In this document: positions 45,459 through 57,038 of the stretch, in pieces
Layout of the letters: each line of letters starts with the position of its first letter
Numbering within the stretch: the stretch's first letter is position 1
NCBI GenBank assembly: GCA_029880325.1
Contig: JAOUOP010000020.1
Span: forward strand, 1-64,000
Direction of reading: 5' to 3'
DNA: 64,000 bases
DNA from: Myxococcales bacterium
GTDB lineage: Bacteria > Myxococcota_A > Polyangia > Polyangiales > JAFGIB01
Made by a program: the position numbers and the translations under genes
The notes under the pieces: model-generated
Told to the model about the DNA's origin: nothing
The model's input: only the letters and a program-made list of their open reading frames with translations
Databases searched by the model: none

Positions 45459-46571
45459 GTGCAAGGCTGCGCCCGACGTGCGACACTGGCGGCGGTGAAC
45501 GATCTTCCGGTGGCCGAAGCGAGCACGAGTGTGGAGGCAGAGGCTTCTGCCCGGCGACGCTTTCCCCAGATCAGTGCCCACGCGTTCGAGCACCCCCTGG
45601 ACCGCACCGCCTCCCGTGCGCTGCAGAAGGTGGTGGGTCTCGACTGGGTGATCCGCAAATTTCTGGCGGCCATCGGCGAGCGGCGGCTCAGGCTTCTGCA
45701 CCTGGGCTCGGCCGTACGCGTCGACGAGCAGCAATTCCCGGAAATCGGCGCCCTCTTCGACGAGGCCTGCGCCATCCTCGACATCGAGCAGCGGCCGGAA
45801 CTCTTCATCACCCAGAGTTCGGAGGTCAACGCCTGGTCGATCGGTGTCGATCGCCCCTTCGTGGTGGTGACCTCGGCCCTCGTGGAGCTGATGGACGAGC
45901 GCGAGCTGCAGTGCGTGCTCGGCCACGAGCTCGGTCATATCCTGTCGGGCCACGCGCTCTACACCACGGTGCTGATGCTGATGCTGCGCCTGTGGCAGCT
46001 GTCGCTGGGCATCCCCGGCGGCGCCGTCGCGGCCACGGGCATCGTGCTGTCTCTGCTCGAATGGAGCCGCAAGGCCGAGCTCAGCGCCGACCGCGCCGGG
46101 CTCCTGGTCTCGCAGGATCCGCAGGTGAGCTACCGGGTCGACATGAAGCTGGCCGGCGGCGCCCTGTGTGAGCACACGCGCGTCGAGGGTTTTCTGCGCC
46201 AGTCCGAGGAGTTTCGTGCCGGCGGTGACCTGCTCGACGGCGCCATCAAGGTGGCGTTGCTGCTCAACCGCAGCCACCCGCTGCCGGTGCTGCGCGTGGC
46301 GGAGCTACAGGCCTGGGTGCAGTCGGGAAAGTACCAGACGATCCTCGACGGCGACTACGGACGCCGCGGCGAAGACGAAGCCGACACCTGGCTCCAGGAC
46401 GTGGTCGCCACCGCGTCGCAGTATCAGGAAGGCCTGAGCAACAGCGCCGATCCCCTGATCTCCACGCTGGTAGGCATGGGTAGCGGGGTGGCAGCCGCGG
46501 GCGGGGCGCTGTGGAACTTCGTTTCGCGTCGCAGTGGCGGCGCTGGCGGCGGCACTGACGATGAGTCCTGA
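45459..46571 (+). CDS. M48-family zinc metalloprotease
   Basis: About 370 residues from GTG 45459 (an in-frame GTG at 45495 gives 358 and may be the true start). Zinc motif HELGH is at 156-160, with the third ligand Glu in KAELSADRAG about 60 residues later. A hydrophobic segment (LYTTVLMLMLRLWQLSLGIP, GGAVAATGIVLSLLEW) between them is typical of Oma1/HtpX-like membrane-associated enzymes. The C-terminal part (about 300-370) is low in features. It follows the hydrolase by 29 bp and precedes a symporter by 53 bp on the same strand, so a common transcript is likely. Confidence 0.87.
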   Translation: MQGCARRATLAAVNDLPVAEASTSVEAEASARRRFPQISAHAFEHPLDRTASRALQKVVGLDWVIRKFLAAIGERRLRLLHLGSAVRVDEQQFPEIGALFDEACAILDIEQRPELFITQSSEVNAWSIGVDRPFVVVTSALVELMDERELQCVLGHELGHILSGHALYTTVLMLMLRLWQLSLGIPGGAVAATGIVLSLLEWSRKAELSADRAGLLVSQDPQVSYRVDMKLAGGALCEHTRVEGFLRQSEEFRAGGDLLDGAIKVALLLNRSHPLPVLRVAELQAWVQSGKYQTILDGDYGRRGEDEADTWLQDVVATASQYQEGLSNSADPLISTLVGMGSGVAAAGGALWNFVSRRSGGAGGGTDDES

Positions 46572-46624
46572 GGGCGGTGCGATAACTCGCCATAACGCTG
46601 TCGGCATCCGCTAGTCTGTCGTCG

Positions 46625-48106
46625 ATGGCCGCGACCCCACACGCCTCCCCGCCGGGCCGCAAGCTCAGGCTGACCAGCAAGCTGAGCTATGGCATCGGCC
46701 AGGTCGCCGAGGGCATCAAGAACAACGCCTTCAACCTGCTGTTGCTCTTCTACTACGTGCAGGTGCTGGGTGTGCCCGGCAGCTGGGCCGGGGGTGCGCT
46801 CTTCATCGCCCAGGCCTTCGACGCCGTCACCGACCCCATCGCCGGCTTCGTCTCCGACGGCTTTCGCTCGCGCTGGGGCCGGCGCCATCCCTTCATGTAC
46901 GCCTCGGCGCTGCCGCTATCGCTGTGTTTCTACCTGCTCTTCGTGCCGCCGGCGGGGCTGTCGCAGCTGTCGCTGGCGCTTTGGCTGACAGTGATGGCGG
47001 TGCTCACCCGCGGTGCCATGACCCTCTACCACGTGCCGCACATCGCGCTCGGCGCCGAGCTCACCGAGGACTACGAAGAGCGCTCGGCCGTGGTGGCCCA
47101 TCGCACGGCCTTCGGCTTCATCGGCATGCTCGCGGTCGTCGTGATGGTGGCGCGCTTCTTCCCGGCTGCCGCCGACGGCTCCGACGGCAAGCTGATCGCT
47201 GAAAACTACGGTCCCTTCGCCGTGCTCGGCGCCGTGCTCATCAGCGTCACCATCCTGCTGTCGGCCCTGGGCACCCATGGCGAGATCCCGCACCTGCCGC
47301 CGCCGCCCCAGGCCGTCGAGCGCTTCGCTTTTCGCCGCGCCTTCGAGGAAACGCTGTCGGCCCTGCGCAACCAAAACTTCCTGTGGCTCTTCGTCGGCGT
47401 GCTGATGATCTACGTGATGGTCGGCACCTCCCAGAACCTCAACATGTTCCTGTTGGCGTTCTTTTGGGAGCTGCCCCAAAAAGAGCTATCGATTGTCCTG
47501 GGCTCCTTTCCCCTGGGCATGATCCTGGGCGCGCCCTTGACCCGCTACCTGCACCGCCGCGTCGAAAAGAAGACCGCATTGGTCTTCGGCACCGGCTGGT
47601 TCGGCTTCTGCACCGTGGCGCCACCCTTGCTGCGCCTGCTCGATCTCTTCCCGGCCAATGGCACGCCGCCGCTCTTTGGGACCTTGCTCGGATTCGGCCT
47701 GCTGCAGGGCATCGGCGTGGTACAGGCCATGGTCAGCTTCGGCTCGATGATGGCCGATGTCATCGACCAGCACGAGCTGCAGACCGGCCGCCGCCAGGAG
47801 GGCGTCTTCTTCGGAGCGATCTCCTTTTCGGCCAAGGGCTCGAGCGGCCTTGGCGGCTTGATCGGAGGCGTGGGGCTGGACCTGATCCGCTGGCCCCGCG
47901 GTTCCGAAATCAAGAGCGCCGCCGACGTCGATCCCCAGACCATCGTGCACCTGGGGGTGGTCTACGCCCCGGCGGTGGCCCTCTTCGCCTTCATCAGCGT
48001 GGCGGCCCTGATGCGCTTTTCCTTCACGCGCGCCGAACACGCCTCGGTGCTTGCGGCCCTCCATGCCCGCCGCAAGCCTTCCACTGCAGCTCTCCCAGGA
48101 AGGTAG
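46625..48106 (+). CDS. GPH-type (MelB-like) MFS cation:sugar symporter
   Basis: A 493-residue transporter with about twelve membrane segments. Family signs: KLSYGIGQVAEGIKNNAFNL, FDAVTDPIAGFVSDGFRSRW, GRRHPFMYASALPLSLCFYL in the first half (D..D..IG...D..RS.WGRR.P pattern), and a long central loop before ALRNQNFLWLFVGVLMIYVM. GPH members usually import glycosides, pentosides or hexuronides with H+ or Na+. Sharing a transcription unit with a LacI-type regulator fits a sugar or glycoside substrate. Confidence 0.88.
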   Translation: MAATPHASPPGRKLRLTSKLSYGIGQVAEGIKNNAFNLLLLFYYVQVLGVPGSWAGGALFIAQAFDAVTDPIAGFVSDGFRSRWGRRHPFMYASALPLSLCFYLLFVPPAGLSQLSLALWLTVMAVLTRGAMTLYHVPHIALGAELTEDYEERSAVVAHRTAFGFIGMLAVVVMVARFFPAAADGSDGKLIAENYGPFAVLGAVLISVTILLSALGTHGEIPHLPPPPQAVERFAFRRAFEETLSALRNQNFLWLFVGVLMIYVMVGTSQNLNMFLLAFFWELPQKELSIVLGSFPLGMILGAPLTRYLHRRVEKKTALVFGTGWFGFCTVAPPLLRLLDLFPANGTPPLFGTLLGFGLLQGIGVVQAMVSFGSMMADVIDQHELQTGRRQEGVFFGAISFSAKGSSGLGGLIGGVGLDLIRWPRGSEIKSAADVDPQTIVHLGVVYAPAVALFAFISVAALMRFSFTRAEHASVLAALHARRKPSTAALPGR

Positions 48107-48243
48107 CGACCGGCGCTGCCCGCATCGATACCCAAAGGAGGGGACCCCAGGCTCGGAGTCTTTTCCGCACACTGACACCCCTGTAGGTTCGCCCGCCACA
48201 GGTCACCGGCAGTATGGGTAGCTGGTGCCGAGGAGACACGACT

Positions 48244-48858
48244 ATGTACAAATTGGGATTGCGGACACTGTTGTCGGTTTTGGCGATCGCGTGGATCGCG
48301 CAGCTGGCCGGCTGCGGTGACGACGGTGGTGGTGACGCCGAAGGCAGCGCCGGGACGGGCAGCGATGCGCTTTCACAAACGGCCAATCCGGGTTCGACGG
48401 CCACGGGGACGACCACGACGACGACCTCCGTGCTGCCCGACGGCGGCGTGCAGGCGCTCATCGACATGCTCCAGCCGACCTGCGACCCCAACGTCCCGAC
48501 CACCGCCAACTGCGGCGGAACCGAATGCCCGGCGCCGGGCGGGCTGGCCCAGTTCACCTGCACCGTGCCCTGCTGTCAAAACGACACCTGCGGCACCATG
48601 AGCGCCGTCGAGGGCATGGTCGGCGAGTGCCAGATCCCGGCCCAGCCCGACCCCAACTGCCCCGGCTACGAAGCCCCCGCCTTCAGCGGCTTCGGCATGG
48701 GCGCCGCGGACAACGACGCCGGTGCCGAGACCATGACCCTGCCGGGCTGCTGCACGGCCGAAGGCGTCTGCGGCGTGATCTCATCGTTCACCCAGCAGTG
48801 CATCACCTCGAGCATGATCTACACCGACATCACTGCCGGCCCGCCCTGCGGTCAGTAG
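48244..48858 (+). CDS. Cys-rich lipoprotein, function unknown
   Basis: A 204-residue lipoprotein. ATG 48244 follows CGAGGAGACAC, a fair ribosome site; the signal is MYKLGLRTLLSVLAIAWIAQ with lipobox LAGC. A Thr/Ser/Gly linker leads to a domain with many paired cysteines (CDPNVPTTANCGGTECPAPG, CTVPCCQNDTCGTM, LPGCCTAEGVCGVIS). CC-x-n-C-G patterns of this kind recur in myxobacterial lipoproteins, including 15485-16210 and 52647-52982 here, but have no assigned function. Confidence 0.75.
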   Translation: MYKLGLRTLLSVLAIAWIAQLAGCGDDGGGDAEGSAGTGSDALSQTANPGSTATGTTTTTTSVLPDGGVQALIDMLQPTCDPNVPTTANCGGTECPAPGGLAQFTCTVPCCQNDTCGTMSAVEGMVGECQIPAQPDPNCPGYEAPAFSGFGMGAADNDAGAETMTLPGCCTAEGVCGVISSFTQQCITSSMIYTDITAGPPCGQ

Positions 48859-48889
48859 CGAGCGGGCGGGGCATCGCTGGGCTGGTGCC

Positions 48890-48903
48890 GGGCGCGCGCG
48901 CCC
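48890..48903 (+). terminator. GC palindrome downstream of the Cys-rich lipoprotein
   Basis: GGGCGCGCGCGCCC, 32 bp after the stop, can form a compact hairpin. It lacks a T-run; it is listed as the only candidate stop signal there. Confidence 0.25.
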
Positions 48904-49139
48904 GCGTCCGCCTGGGGGGGAGCAACGCTTCAAGATGCCGGTGAGCTGGTGGGGTTGCCAATCGCGCGGTGAGTTTGACTGGGACAGGTCGGCTCACCGT
49001 TTGCGAGTTCGCCGAGGGGCTTGCGGCGTTGAGCTGCGAGTCCTCGGAGGCGGCTTCTGGGCGCCTTCAGCAGGGAACGCTTCCGCCCTTCCGCCGGTCT
49101 TGACGCTCCGCTTCCCTTGGGTCAATAGTCCGCCGATGC

Positions 49140-49524
49140 TTACGACGGAGAAGGGGGTGTGGCGAGGTTGTGCCCGCCGTTACCATCTTCCGTCGCGCCG
49201 TTGAGCGCGTGGATGGCACCACCGGAGTCAGCCCTAAGGAAGCCCCGACCGGCGTTTCCACGCGCGATCGCATTGTCTGAAGCGATCACACCGTTGAGCG
49301 AGGCCGAGAAGCCGCCTGAAGAGTCGCTCTCGCTGATGACCCCGTGCGCTTGAACGCTGCCACTGCGCGCGAAGACTCCCTGCACAAAGTCGCGGACGAC
49401 TGTATCGCGACCGATGACAGCGCTTCCGGATTGCTCGACCCGCACGCCGCCGCCCCCTGAATCCGTACCGCGCAAGGCTCGTCCGCGAAGGCAGATGGCA
49501 GCCGGCCCCGCTTGGTCGCAAGCC
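49140..49524 (-). pseudogene. right-handed beta-helix (PbH1-like) fragment
   Basis: A minus-strand frame open from 49524 (after a stop) to 49140 reads as irregular parallel-beta-helix rungs: SAVIGRDTVVRDFVQGVFAR, SGSVQAHGVISESDSSGGFS, SLNGVIASDNAIARGNAGRG, DSGGAIHALNGA. There is no plausible start codon with a signal and only about 128 residues, far less than a beta-helix protein. It is probably the 3' remnant of a larger exported protein. The remainder of the 808-bp gap 48859-49666 shows no other gene. Confidence 0.45.
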
Positions 49525-49666
49525 CCCTACGCCCCAATGCTGGGATGAGTCCGCCGCTTCATCTCGGCGCCCGGTCGCCCATCGGCGGGCGCAAGGCACC
49601 GCTCGCGCGAGGTCCACAATCTTTTGGGTTTCGGTCGCGGCCCATCGGGACTAGCCTCCGGGCACC

Positions 49667-50914
49667 ATGCGCATCGGTGGCACGTTCCTGCTGCTGCTGC
49701 TGCTTTCGGCGTGTGGGGCGGCGGCCGTCGGTGACGCGAGGCCGGTCGCGCCCCGGGTCGAGAGCCAGCCGCAGCCCGTTGAATCCTTGCCCGAGCCCGA
49801 GCCCGAGCCCGAGCCTGCGGAACCGGTTGTCGCCGCCACAGAGCCGGGCAATCCCCCCGACGACTTCGACGGCGATGGCGTCATGACGGACTCCGACGCG
49901 TGCCCCTGGCTCCATGCCAAGGCGCCCGATGGCTGCCCCGAGCACCTGCGTATCGATGAAGCGCGAAAGGGTGTGCGGCTGGTTTCGGGTCCCTTGAGCT
50001 ATGACTCGACGAGCGGCCGCCTGGGTCCGCAAAACGAGGCGGCCCTCGGGGAGCTGGCGCAGGCGCTGATGGCTACGCGTGAGCTGTGGGTGCGTGCCGA
50101 GGCCCATACCTTCGAGTCTGGCGATGCCGAAGAAAACTATGAGTTGTCGCTGCGCCAGGCGCGCGCGGTCCACGACTTTCTGGTCGCTCGAGGCGTCGAC
50201 CCATCCCAGCTCGAGGCCTACGGCTGTGGCATGAGCCGAGCGGTCTCGCCCGAGGCCGGGTGGCGGCGCTTCGAAAACCGTCGCATCCTGATCCGTCTCG
50301 TTCGACCCTTGCCCCAAAGTGGCTATCCATCGAACTTCAACTGTCGCAAGGTCGGCGCTGTGGAGGCGGAAAAGGAGCCACGGGCGGCCGACAAACCCGG
50401 TGCGCCGGCGGCCACGGAAAAGCCCAGCGCCGCGCCCACCGCCCTGGCAAAGCCAGCGCCACGCAAGACGCGTGACCCCGACGGCGACGGCCTCAGCGGT
50501 AACAACGACGGCTGTCCCCGCAGTCCGGGCGATGAAATCTTGATGGGCTGTCCCAAGCGCCATCGGCTCCAGCTCGATGCGGGTCGCATCGAACTCAAGC
50601 GGCGCGTTCGCTTCGAGCAGGGAGAGGCCACGCTCAGGCGGCGCGGGCAGGAGCTGCTCGACGAGGTCGCCGCCACGCTGCGCGTCAACCCCGAGGTCAA
50701 CGTGCGCGTCGAAGTGCACGAGACCGACTCCGAGTTAGCCCAGCGGCGCGCCGCGGCGGTTCGCGAGTACTTCGACCGCCATGGCGTGAATGCCGAGCGC
50801 GTGCAGGCGGTGGCTTGCCCGCCGTCGCCGGGCGCCGAAGCCGGCAGCCTGCTGCTACCCGCGGCCGAGGGCAGGTTGCCGCCGCTGCCCGAGGGCTGTG
50901 CGCTGGCACCCTGA
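49667..50914 (+). CDS. lipoprotein with two OmpA-like domains and calcium-type Asp motifs
   Basis: A 415-residue lipoprotein (MRIGGTFLLLLLLSAC, lipobox LSAC). A Pro/Glu linker is followed by DDFDGDGVMTDSDACP, a thrombospondin-3-like calcium repeat, then a first OmpA-like domain at about 95-225 (GRLGPQNEAALGELAQALMA, LSLRQARAVHDFLVARGVDP, FENRRILIRL). A second linker, a second DPDGDGLSGNNDGCP and a second, shorter OmpA-like domain (EATLRRRGQELLDEVAATLR, ELAQRRAAAVREYFDRHGVN) complete it. OmpA domains bind diaminopimelate of peptidoglycan, so this protein probably ties the outer membrane to the wall. Duplication of the calcium-OmpA unit is unusual. Confidence 0.85.
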   Translation: MRIGGTFLLLLLLSACGAAAVGDARPVAPRVESQPQPVESLPEPEPEPEPAEPVVAATEPGNPPDDFDGDGVMTDSDACPWLHAKAPDGCPEHLRIDEARKGVRLVSGPLSYDSTSGRLGPQNEAALGELAQALMATRELWVRAEAHTFESGDAEENYELSLRQARAVHDFLVARGVDPSQLEAYGCGMSRAVSPEAGWRRFENRRILIRLVRPLPQSGYPSNFNCRKVGAVEAEKEPRAADKPGAPAATEKPSAAPTALAKPAPRKTRDPDGDGLSGNNDGCPRSPGDEILMGCPKRHRLQLDAGRIELKRRVRFEQGEATLRRRGQELLDEVAATLRVNPEVNVRVEVHETDSELAQRRAAAVREYFDRHGVNAERVQAVACPPSPGAEAGSLLLPAAEGRLPPLPEGCALAP

Positions 50915-50923
50915 CACGGTGGT

Positions 50924-52513
50924 TCAGCGAAAGAAGCAGTCCAGCACTCGATGCTGGCGCAGCTGGGCCAGCTGGCTCGCCTGTGACGCACTGGGGCACA
51001 GCTTCAGGAACTCGCCCACGGTGGCTTCGGGATCGCCAGGGCTGCGCTCCAGCTCGAGCGAGAGGTAGTCGCGGTCGGCCAGCAGGATCGAGAGCCCGTG
51101 TTGCTGCTGCCAGCGCGCAAGCGTTTCGCGCAAGGCCGTTCCCCGTTTGCCCCCGGTGCCGAGCACCACAAGCGCCTGCAAAACGTCGGGCCGGGCAAAG
51201 ACACCGAGTTCGGCTGGTTTGCCTCCATAACCTCGAGTGATTCGGAGCGCGGTCGCGCCGAGGGGCGAAAGCGCTTCGACCAGGCGCGCCGTCAGCGCCT
51301 GGGCCTGGGCCTTTTCCACGCGCACCCTGAGCCAGGCCTCGCCCGCGCTGCCGGCGTCGACCTCGAGATCGTCGCCGGCCACGGCGATGACGGCGTCGAG
51401 CAGGGGGCCGAGCGAGGGTTCACGGCGCGCGGCCTGCACACGCTGGTCTCGAAGCTCGGGCGGGGGGGGCTCTGGGGGGGGCGCGTAGCTGGCGTCATCG
51501 TCAGCCGTATCGGTATCTGCCGGGCCTGCAGGTGCGCTGGTCGAAGCTTGATAGGCCGCCCATAGCACGGCGGCGAGCACGCGCGCCTGCTCGGGCGACA
51601 GCCGTAGCTCGGCGCGCAGCGCGCTGCCGTCGAGGTCGGTGTTCATGCCGTGCAAGGCGTCGGCGTCGCCGGGCACCTGCTTTTGCGCCAGGCTTTCAGC
51701 CGCGCCGGCCGCCAACATGCGCAGCAATAGGGCAGCGTGATGCGCCACGCCTTCGAGATCGAAGCGGGCCACGAGGCTGAGCACGACGGTCTCGCGTTCG
51801 CCGCTCGAGTCGCGCGTCATCGAGAGGCGCCCGCCCTCGAGGGCCTCGAGCACACCGGGCAATTTTTCGTGCAGATAGGCGCGCACTTCCTCGCCGGCTT
51901 CGGCCCGTGGGATGCCGGCGCTCAGCTCCAGCGCGGCGCGCTTGCCCTTGCGCTTGGCTGGCAGCGCCCACTCCGGTGCGCGCTGGGAGGGGTCGCGTTG
52001 CGCGGGCGCGATCAGCGCGCGGCTGCAGTCGTGGCGCAGGCAGCCGACCCAGAGTCGATCGCCGACGCGGGCCCAGATTTCGTCACCGAAAACCCAGGCC
52101 TCGCGCCCGGCGCGGCGTTCTTTTTGCGCTTCGGGCGCAAGCGGTGGCTCGCCTTCGACCACGATCGTGTATTGGGGATCGCCGGCGGTCAGCGCAGCGC
52201 CCACGTGCAGCGCCTGGATCTGACCCAGGGCCTGCTGGGCCCGCTGGGCGCCGAAGAGTTCACCGAGGATCGATCGGGCCGGGATCAGGTCGCGCGCCTG
52301 GGCCAGCTCCACGTGCAGCACCACCACCGACTCGCCCGCGAGCCAGCGCACCACCTCGGGCCCATGGCGCTTGGCCTTGGGGGCCGGGGCCCTGGCAGGC
52401 TCGGCGCGCACGGCGGGGGCCGGCTGCGAAGCGCAGGCCGCCGTCAGAAGGCATGCGCCCAGCGCCAGCGCTCTTTGGGCCCGCGGACGCAGGAGTCGCG
52501 GCGTCATCGCCAT
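50924..52513 (-). CDS. lipoprotein of unknown function
   Basis: About 529 residues from ATG 52513 (MAMTPRLLRPRAQRALALGA, lipobox TAAC); ATG 52507 is two residues further in. The mature chain has alternating helix/strand content (VVRWLAGESVVVLHVELAQA, ALHVGAALTAGDPQYTIVVE, GRLSMTRDSSGERETVVLSL) and a Pro-rich break at about 335-365. The repeated theme of a beta strand pair around VVLHVELA, IVVEG, VVLSLVARFDLEG recalls proteins with DUF3352-like folds, which is only a guess. It is convergent with the OmpA-like gene, 9 bp apart. Confidence 0.7.
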   Translation of the reverse strand: MAMTPRLLRPRAQRALALGACLLTAACASQPAPAVRAEPARAPAPKAKRHGPEVVRWLAGESVVVLHVELAQARDLIPARSILGELFGAQRAQQALGQIQALHVGAALTAGDPQYTIVVEGEPPLAPEAQKERRAGREAWVFGDEIWARVGDRLWVGCLRHDCSRALIAPAQRDPSQRAPEWALPAKRKGKRAALELSAGIPRAEAGEEVRAYLHEKLPGVLEALEGGRLSMTRDSSGERETVVLSLVARFDLEGVAHHAALLLRMLAAGAAESLAQKQVPGDADALHGMNTDLDGSALRAELRLSPEQARVLAAVLWAAYQASTSAPAGPADTDTADDDASYAPPPEPPPPELRDQRVQAARREPSLGPLLDAVIAVAGDDLEVDAGSAGEAWLRVRVEKAQAQALTARLVEALSPLGATALRITRGYGGKPAELGVFARPDVLQALVVLGTGGKRGTALRETLARWQQQHGLSILLADRDYLSLELERSPGDPEATVGEFLKLCPSASQASQLAQLRQHRVLDCFFR

Positions 52514-52646
52514 CGTAGACTTGTAGCAGAGAGCGTGCGCAAAGTGGGCACTGGCCGCGGCCGTGCCTACTTTGCAGGCGGCGACGGGGCGGCAGGGCCA
52601 CGGGACCACTGTGCTTGAAAGTCCTTCAAGCCGACCAGGAGAAGCG

Positions 52647-52982
52647 ATGCGCAAAACAACGATGACCCTACTATCGATGCTGCTTTTCGCCTGCGGCGGC
52701 GGCGACGACGCGGCGCCCAGCGAATATCCGCCTCCGATGCCGCTCGATGCCCAGTACACCGCCTGCGGCGACGTCTCCGAGTGTGAGGTGCTCGAGCTCG
52801 GCTGCTGTGATGCGTGCAACGGCGGCACGGCGGTGGCGGTCCACAAGGAGCACGCGGCCGACGTCATGGAGCGCCACTCCGAGCGCTGCGGCGCCTCGAC
52901 CGCCTGCACCTCCATCGGCTGTGCTCCGTGGGAACTCTCCTGCGAGCAGGGCGTCTGCGGGCTGCAGCGCGGTAGCTTCTGA
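52647..52982 (+). CDS. small Cys-rich lipoprotein
   Basis: A 111-residue lipoprotein with ribosome site AGGAGAAG just before ATG 52647 and signal MRKTTMTLLSMLLFAC (lipobox LFAC). The mature part holds paired cysteines (CGDVSECEVLELGCCDACNG, HSERCGASTACTSIGC, CEQGVCGLQ), consistent with a disulfide-rich secreted domain. It is convergent with the PBP1A gene. Unknown role. Confidence 0.75.
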   Translation: MRKTTMTLLSMLLFACGGGDDAAPSEYPPPMPLDAQYTACGDVSECEVLELGCCDACNGGTAVAVHKEHAADVMERHSERCGASTACTSIGCAPWELSCEQGVCGLQRGSF

Positions 52983-52992
52983 GCGCGCGCTG

Positions 52993-55394
52993 TCAGCGCA
53001 GGCCAACGGCGTGGCGCGGGGGCTGTGGCGCCTCCTGTTGGTCGCCCGGCGCTGGCGCCGGTGCCGTCGGTTCGGTGCCCGCCAGGAAAAACTCCTGCAG
53101 TGAGCGTCGCGCCGGGCTGGCAAGGCCGCCGCTGCTGGCGTCGATGGACAGGCGAAGCAGTCCCTTGCGCGGCGGCTCGAAGCTGCCGGCCGGCTGGCCC
53201 CCATGGGCGCGCTTCATGAAGTCGATGAAGGCCGGCAGCGCGGCGCTGGCACCGGTTTCGCCCTTGCCCAGGGGGGCGGCGTCGTCGAAGCCGGTCCACA
53301 CGACGCAGGCGATGCGCGGCGAGTAGCCGACGAACCAGGCGTCCTTGGCGGCGTTGGAGGTGCCCGTCTTGCCCACGACATCGAAGGGCAGGGCGCGCGC
53401 CTGTCGGGCCGTGCCCGACGTGACCACCGAGCGCAGCAGGCTGGTGACGATGAAGGCGCTGGCCGGGTCCAGGACTTCACGTTCGGTACGGGCCCGGCCC
53501 GGCTCCAGCTCGCGACCATCCGAGCGCACGATGCGACGGATCAACCTCGGTTCGCGGTAGACGCCGCCGGCGGCGAAGGTGGTGTAGGCGGCGAGTAGCT
53601 CCAGGGCGGTGACCTCATAGGCGCCGAGCGCAAGCGAGAGATCGGCGCCCAGCTTGGAGCGGATGCCGAGGGCGCGGGCCCATTCGACCACGCGACCTGG
53701 ACCGAGCTGCTCCAGCGTCCAGACCGCCGGCACGTTCAGGCTCTGGGCCAGGGCCTCGCGCAGCCGCAGGGGAGTGCCGCGGCCGGGTCCGTGGTCGCGC
53801 GGTCGATAGCGCGCGGCGATGGCGTTGGGGTCGGTTTCGAGCAGGCTCGCAGCCGAAAAGCGCCGCGAGTGGATGGCGTGGCTGTAGACGATCGGTTTGA
53901 AGGCCGAGGCCGGTTGCCTGCGGGCCGATAACGCTCGGTTGAAACCCCCGCGTTGCACCTCATAGCCACCGACCATCGCCAGGACTTCGGCGCTGCGGGC
54001 GTCCAGTGCGACCAGCGCGGACTCGGGAGATAGCGCCAGGCGCAGCCGCGGGCTACCCGAGCCATCGTCCTCGAGGCGCACCCGCAGGATCTGACCGATT
54101 TTGGCAAAGCGGCTGGGAGGAAGGCCTTCGGGGTTGTCGCGGGTTTCGCCGTCGAGTTTCAGCGTGCCCTCGAAGCTGCCCACCTGCAGCGTCAGCGTGC
54201 CATTGGCGTCGTCGACGGCACGGACCACTGCGTTGTAGCCGCGCCGGCCCGCCACGGGCTTGCCCTCGAATGCCGCGGCCGCGCGGGCACCGCGGGCCGT
54301 GCGCCGCCGCGGCCGTGCCACCCGCGCAGCCGGGCGGTGGCGCGCCACATAGGCGTCGAGATTGCTTCGCACGGCCTCGCGGGCCATGCGCTGCAGGGCC
54401 GGATCGAGCGTCGTGGTCACGCTGAAGCCGCCGTGCTTGGCTCCCGGTCCCAGCAGGTCTTCCAGGCGGCGCTGCACCTCCGAAAGCATCTCCGGCGCGA
54501 TCGAGGCCGGCGCCTCGGGAAGCGGCGCAAGGGCGAGGGCTGATTTTGTCGCCGCATCGACCTCGGCCGCGGGCGCGAAAGCGTTTTTGCCCATCTGGCT
54601 CAGCACGTAGGTCCTGCGTTGCAGGGCGCGCTCGGCGTTCACTCGCGGTGAGTAGATGCTGGGGCCTTTGACAATGCCAGCGAGCAAGGCCGCCTCGGCC
54701 AGCTCTAGCTCGGAGACCGTCTTGCCGAAGTAGTAGCGCGCCGCTTCCTCGATGCCGTAGCGGCCGTGGCCAAAATAGATGCGATTCAAGTAGAGGCCCA
54801 GGATCTGATCCTTGCTCAGCTCTTGCTCGATGCGGCGGGCGAGAATCAACTCCCGGATTTTGCGGGCGAAGGTTCGCTCCGGGGTCAGCAGCACGTTTTT
54901 CACCACCTGTTGGGTGATGGTGCTGCCGCCCTGCCTGGTGCGGCCGGCGCGCAGGTTGACGATCAGGGCGCGCAGGATTCCCAGGTAGTTCAGGCCCTCG
55001 TGCTCGTAGAAGTGGGCGTCTTCGGCCGCCAGCACCGCGCGCTTCATGGCCTCGGGTACCGTCTCGATGGGCACCAGCGTGCGCCGCTCGATGAAAACTT
55101 CGGCGAGCAAGCTGCCATCGCGGGCCAGGATGCGCGTAACCTGGGGCGGGTTGTAGTTGTCCAGCTCGGAGGTGTCGGGAAGCTCGGCGCCGTAGTAGAG
55201 CATGGCGCCGGCGAAGGTGAACAGGCCCAGGCCCAGCAGCAGCGAGCCGGCGGCCAGCGCGCGCCACGCCCAGCGCCTTAGGCGTCTGCGTTTGCGCTCG
55301 CTGCGGGAAGGCCGGTGCGGCCGCTTGTTGTTGGCTTCAGGAGGCGAGGGCCGAGGGCCGACGTGGCGCGGTTCGCGAAAGCTGCCGCCTTTCT

Positions 55395-55398
<4 letters not shown>
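52993..55398 (-). CDS. mrcA: penicillin-binding protein 1A (bifunctional transglycosylase/transpeptidase)
   Basis: An 801-residue class A PBP that polymerises and cross-links peptidoglycan at the inner membrane. GTG 55398 (VKKGGSFREPRHVG) overlaps the stop of the upstream kinase (GTGA). A basic cytosolic tail precedes the membrane anchor at about 46-69. The GT51 domain follows with AAEDAHFYEHEGLNYLG, RQGGSTITQQVVKNVLL and IEQELSKDQILGLYLNRIYF. The transpeptidase has SAFKP (SxxK), SLN (SxN) and KTGTSNAAKDAWFVG (KTG). A Pro/Ala tail ends the protein. Coupling to a membrane kinase suggests phospho-control of wall synthesis. Confidence 0.93.

Positions 55399-57038
<1,640 letters not shown>

Noticed and set aside
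14214..48184. Shared 14-bp string actgacacccctgt at 14214-14227 and 48171-48184, considered as a promoter element
   Set aside because: About fifteen chance 14-mer matches are expected in 64 kb of sequence, and the two copies differ in orientation and distance relative to the nearby starts.
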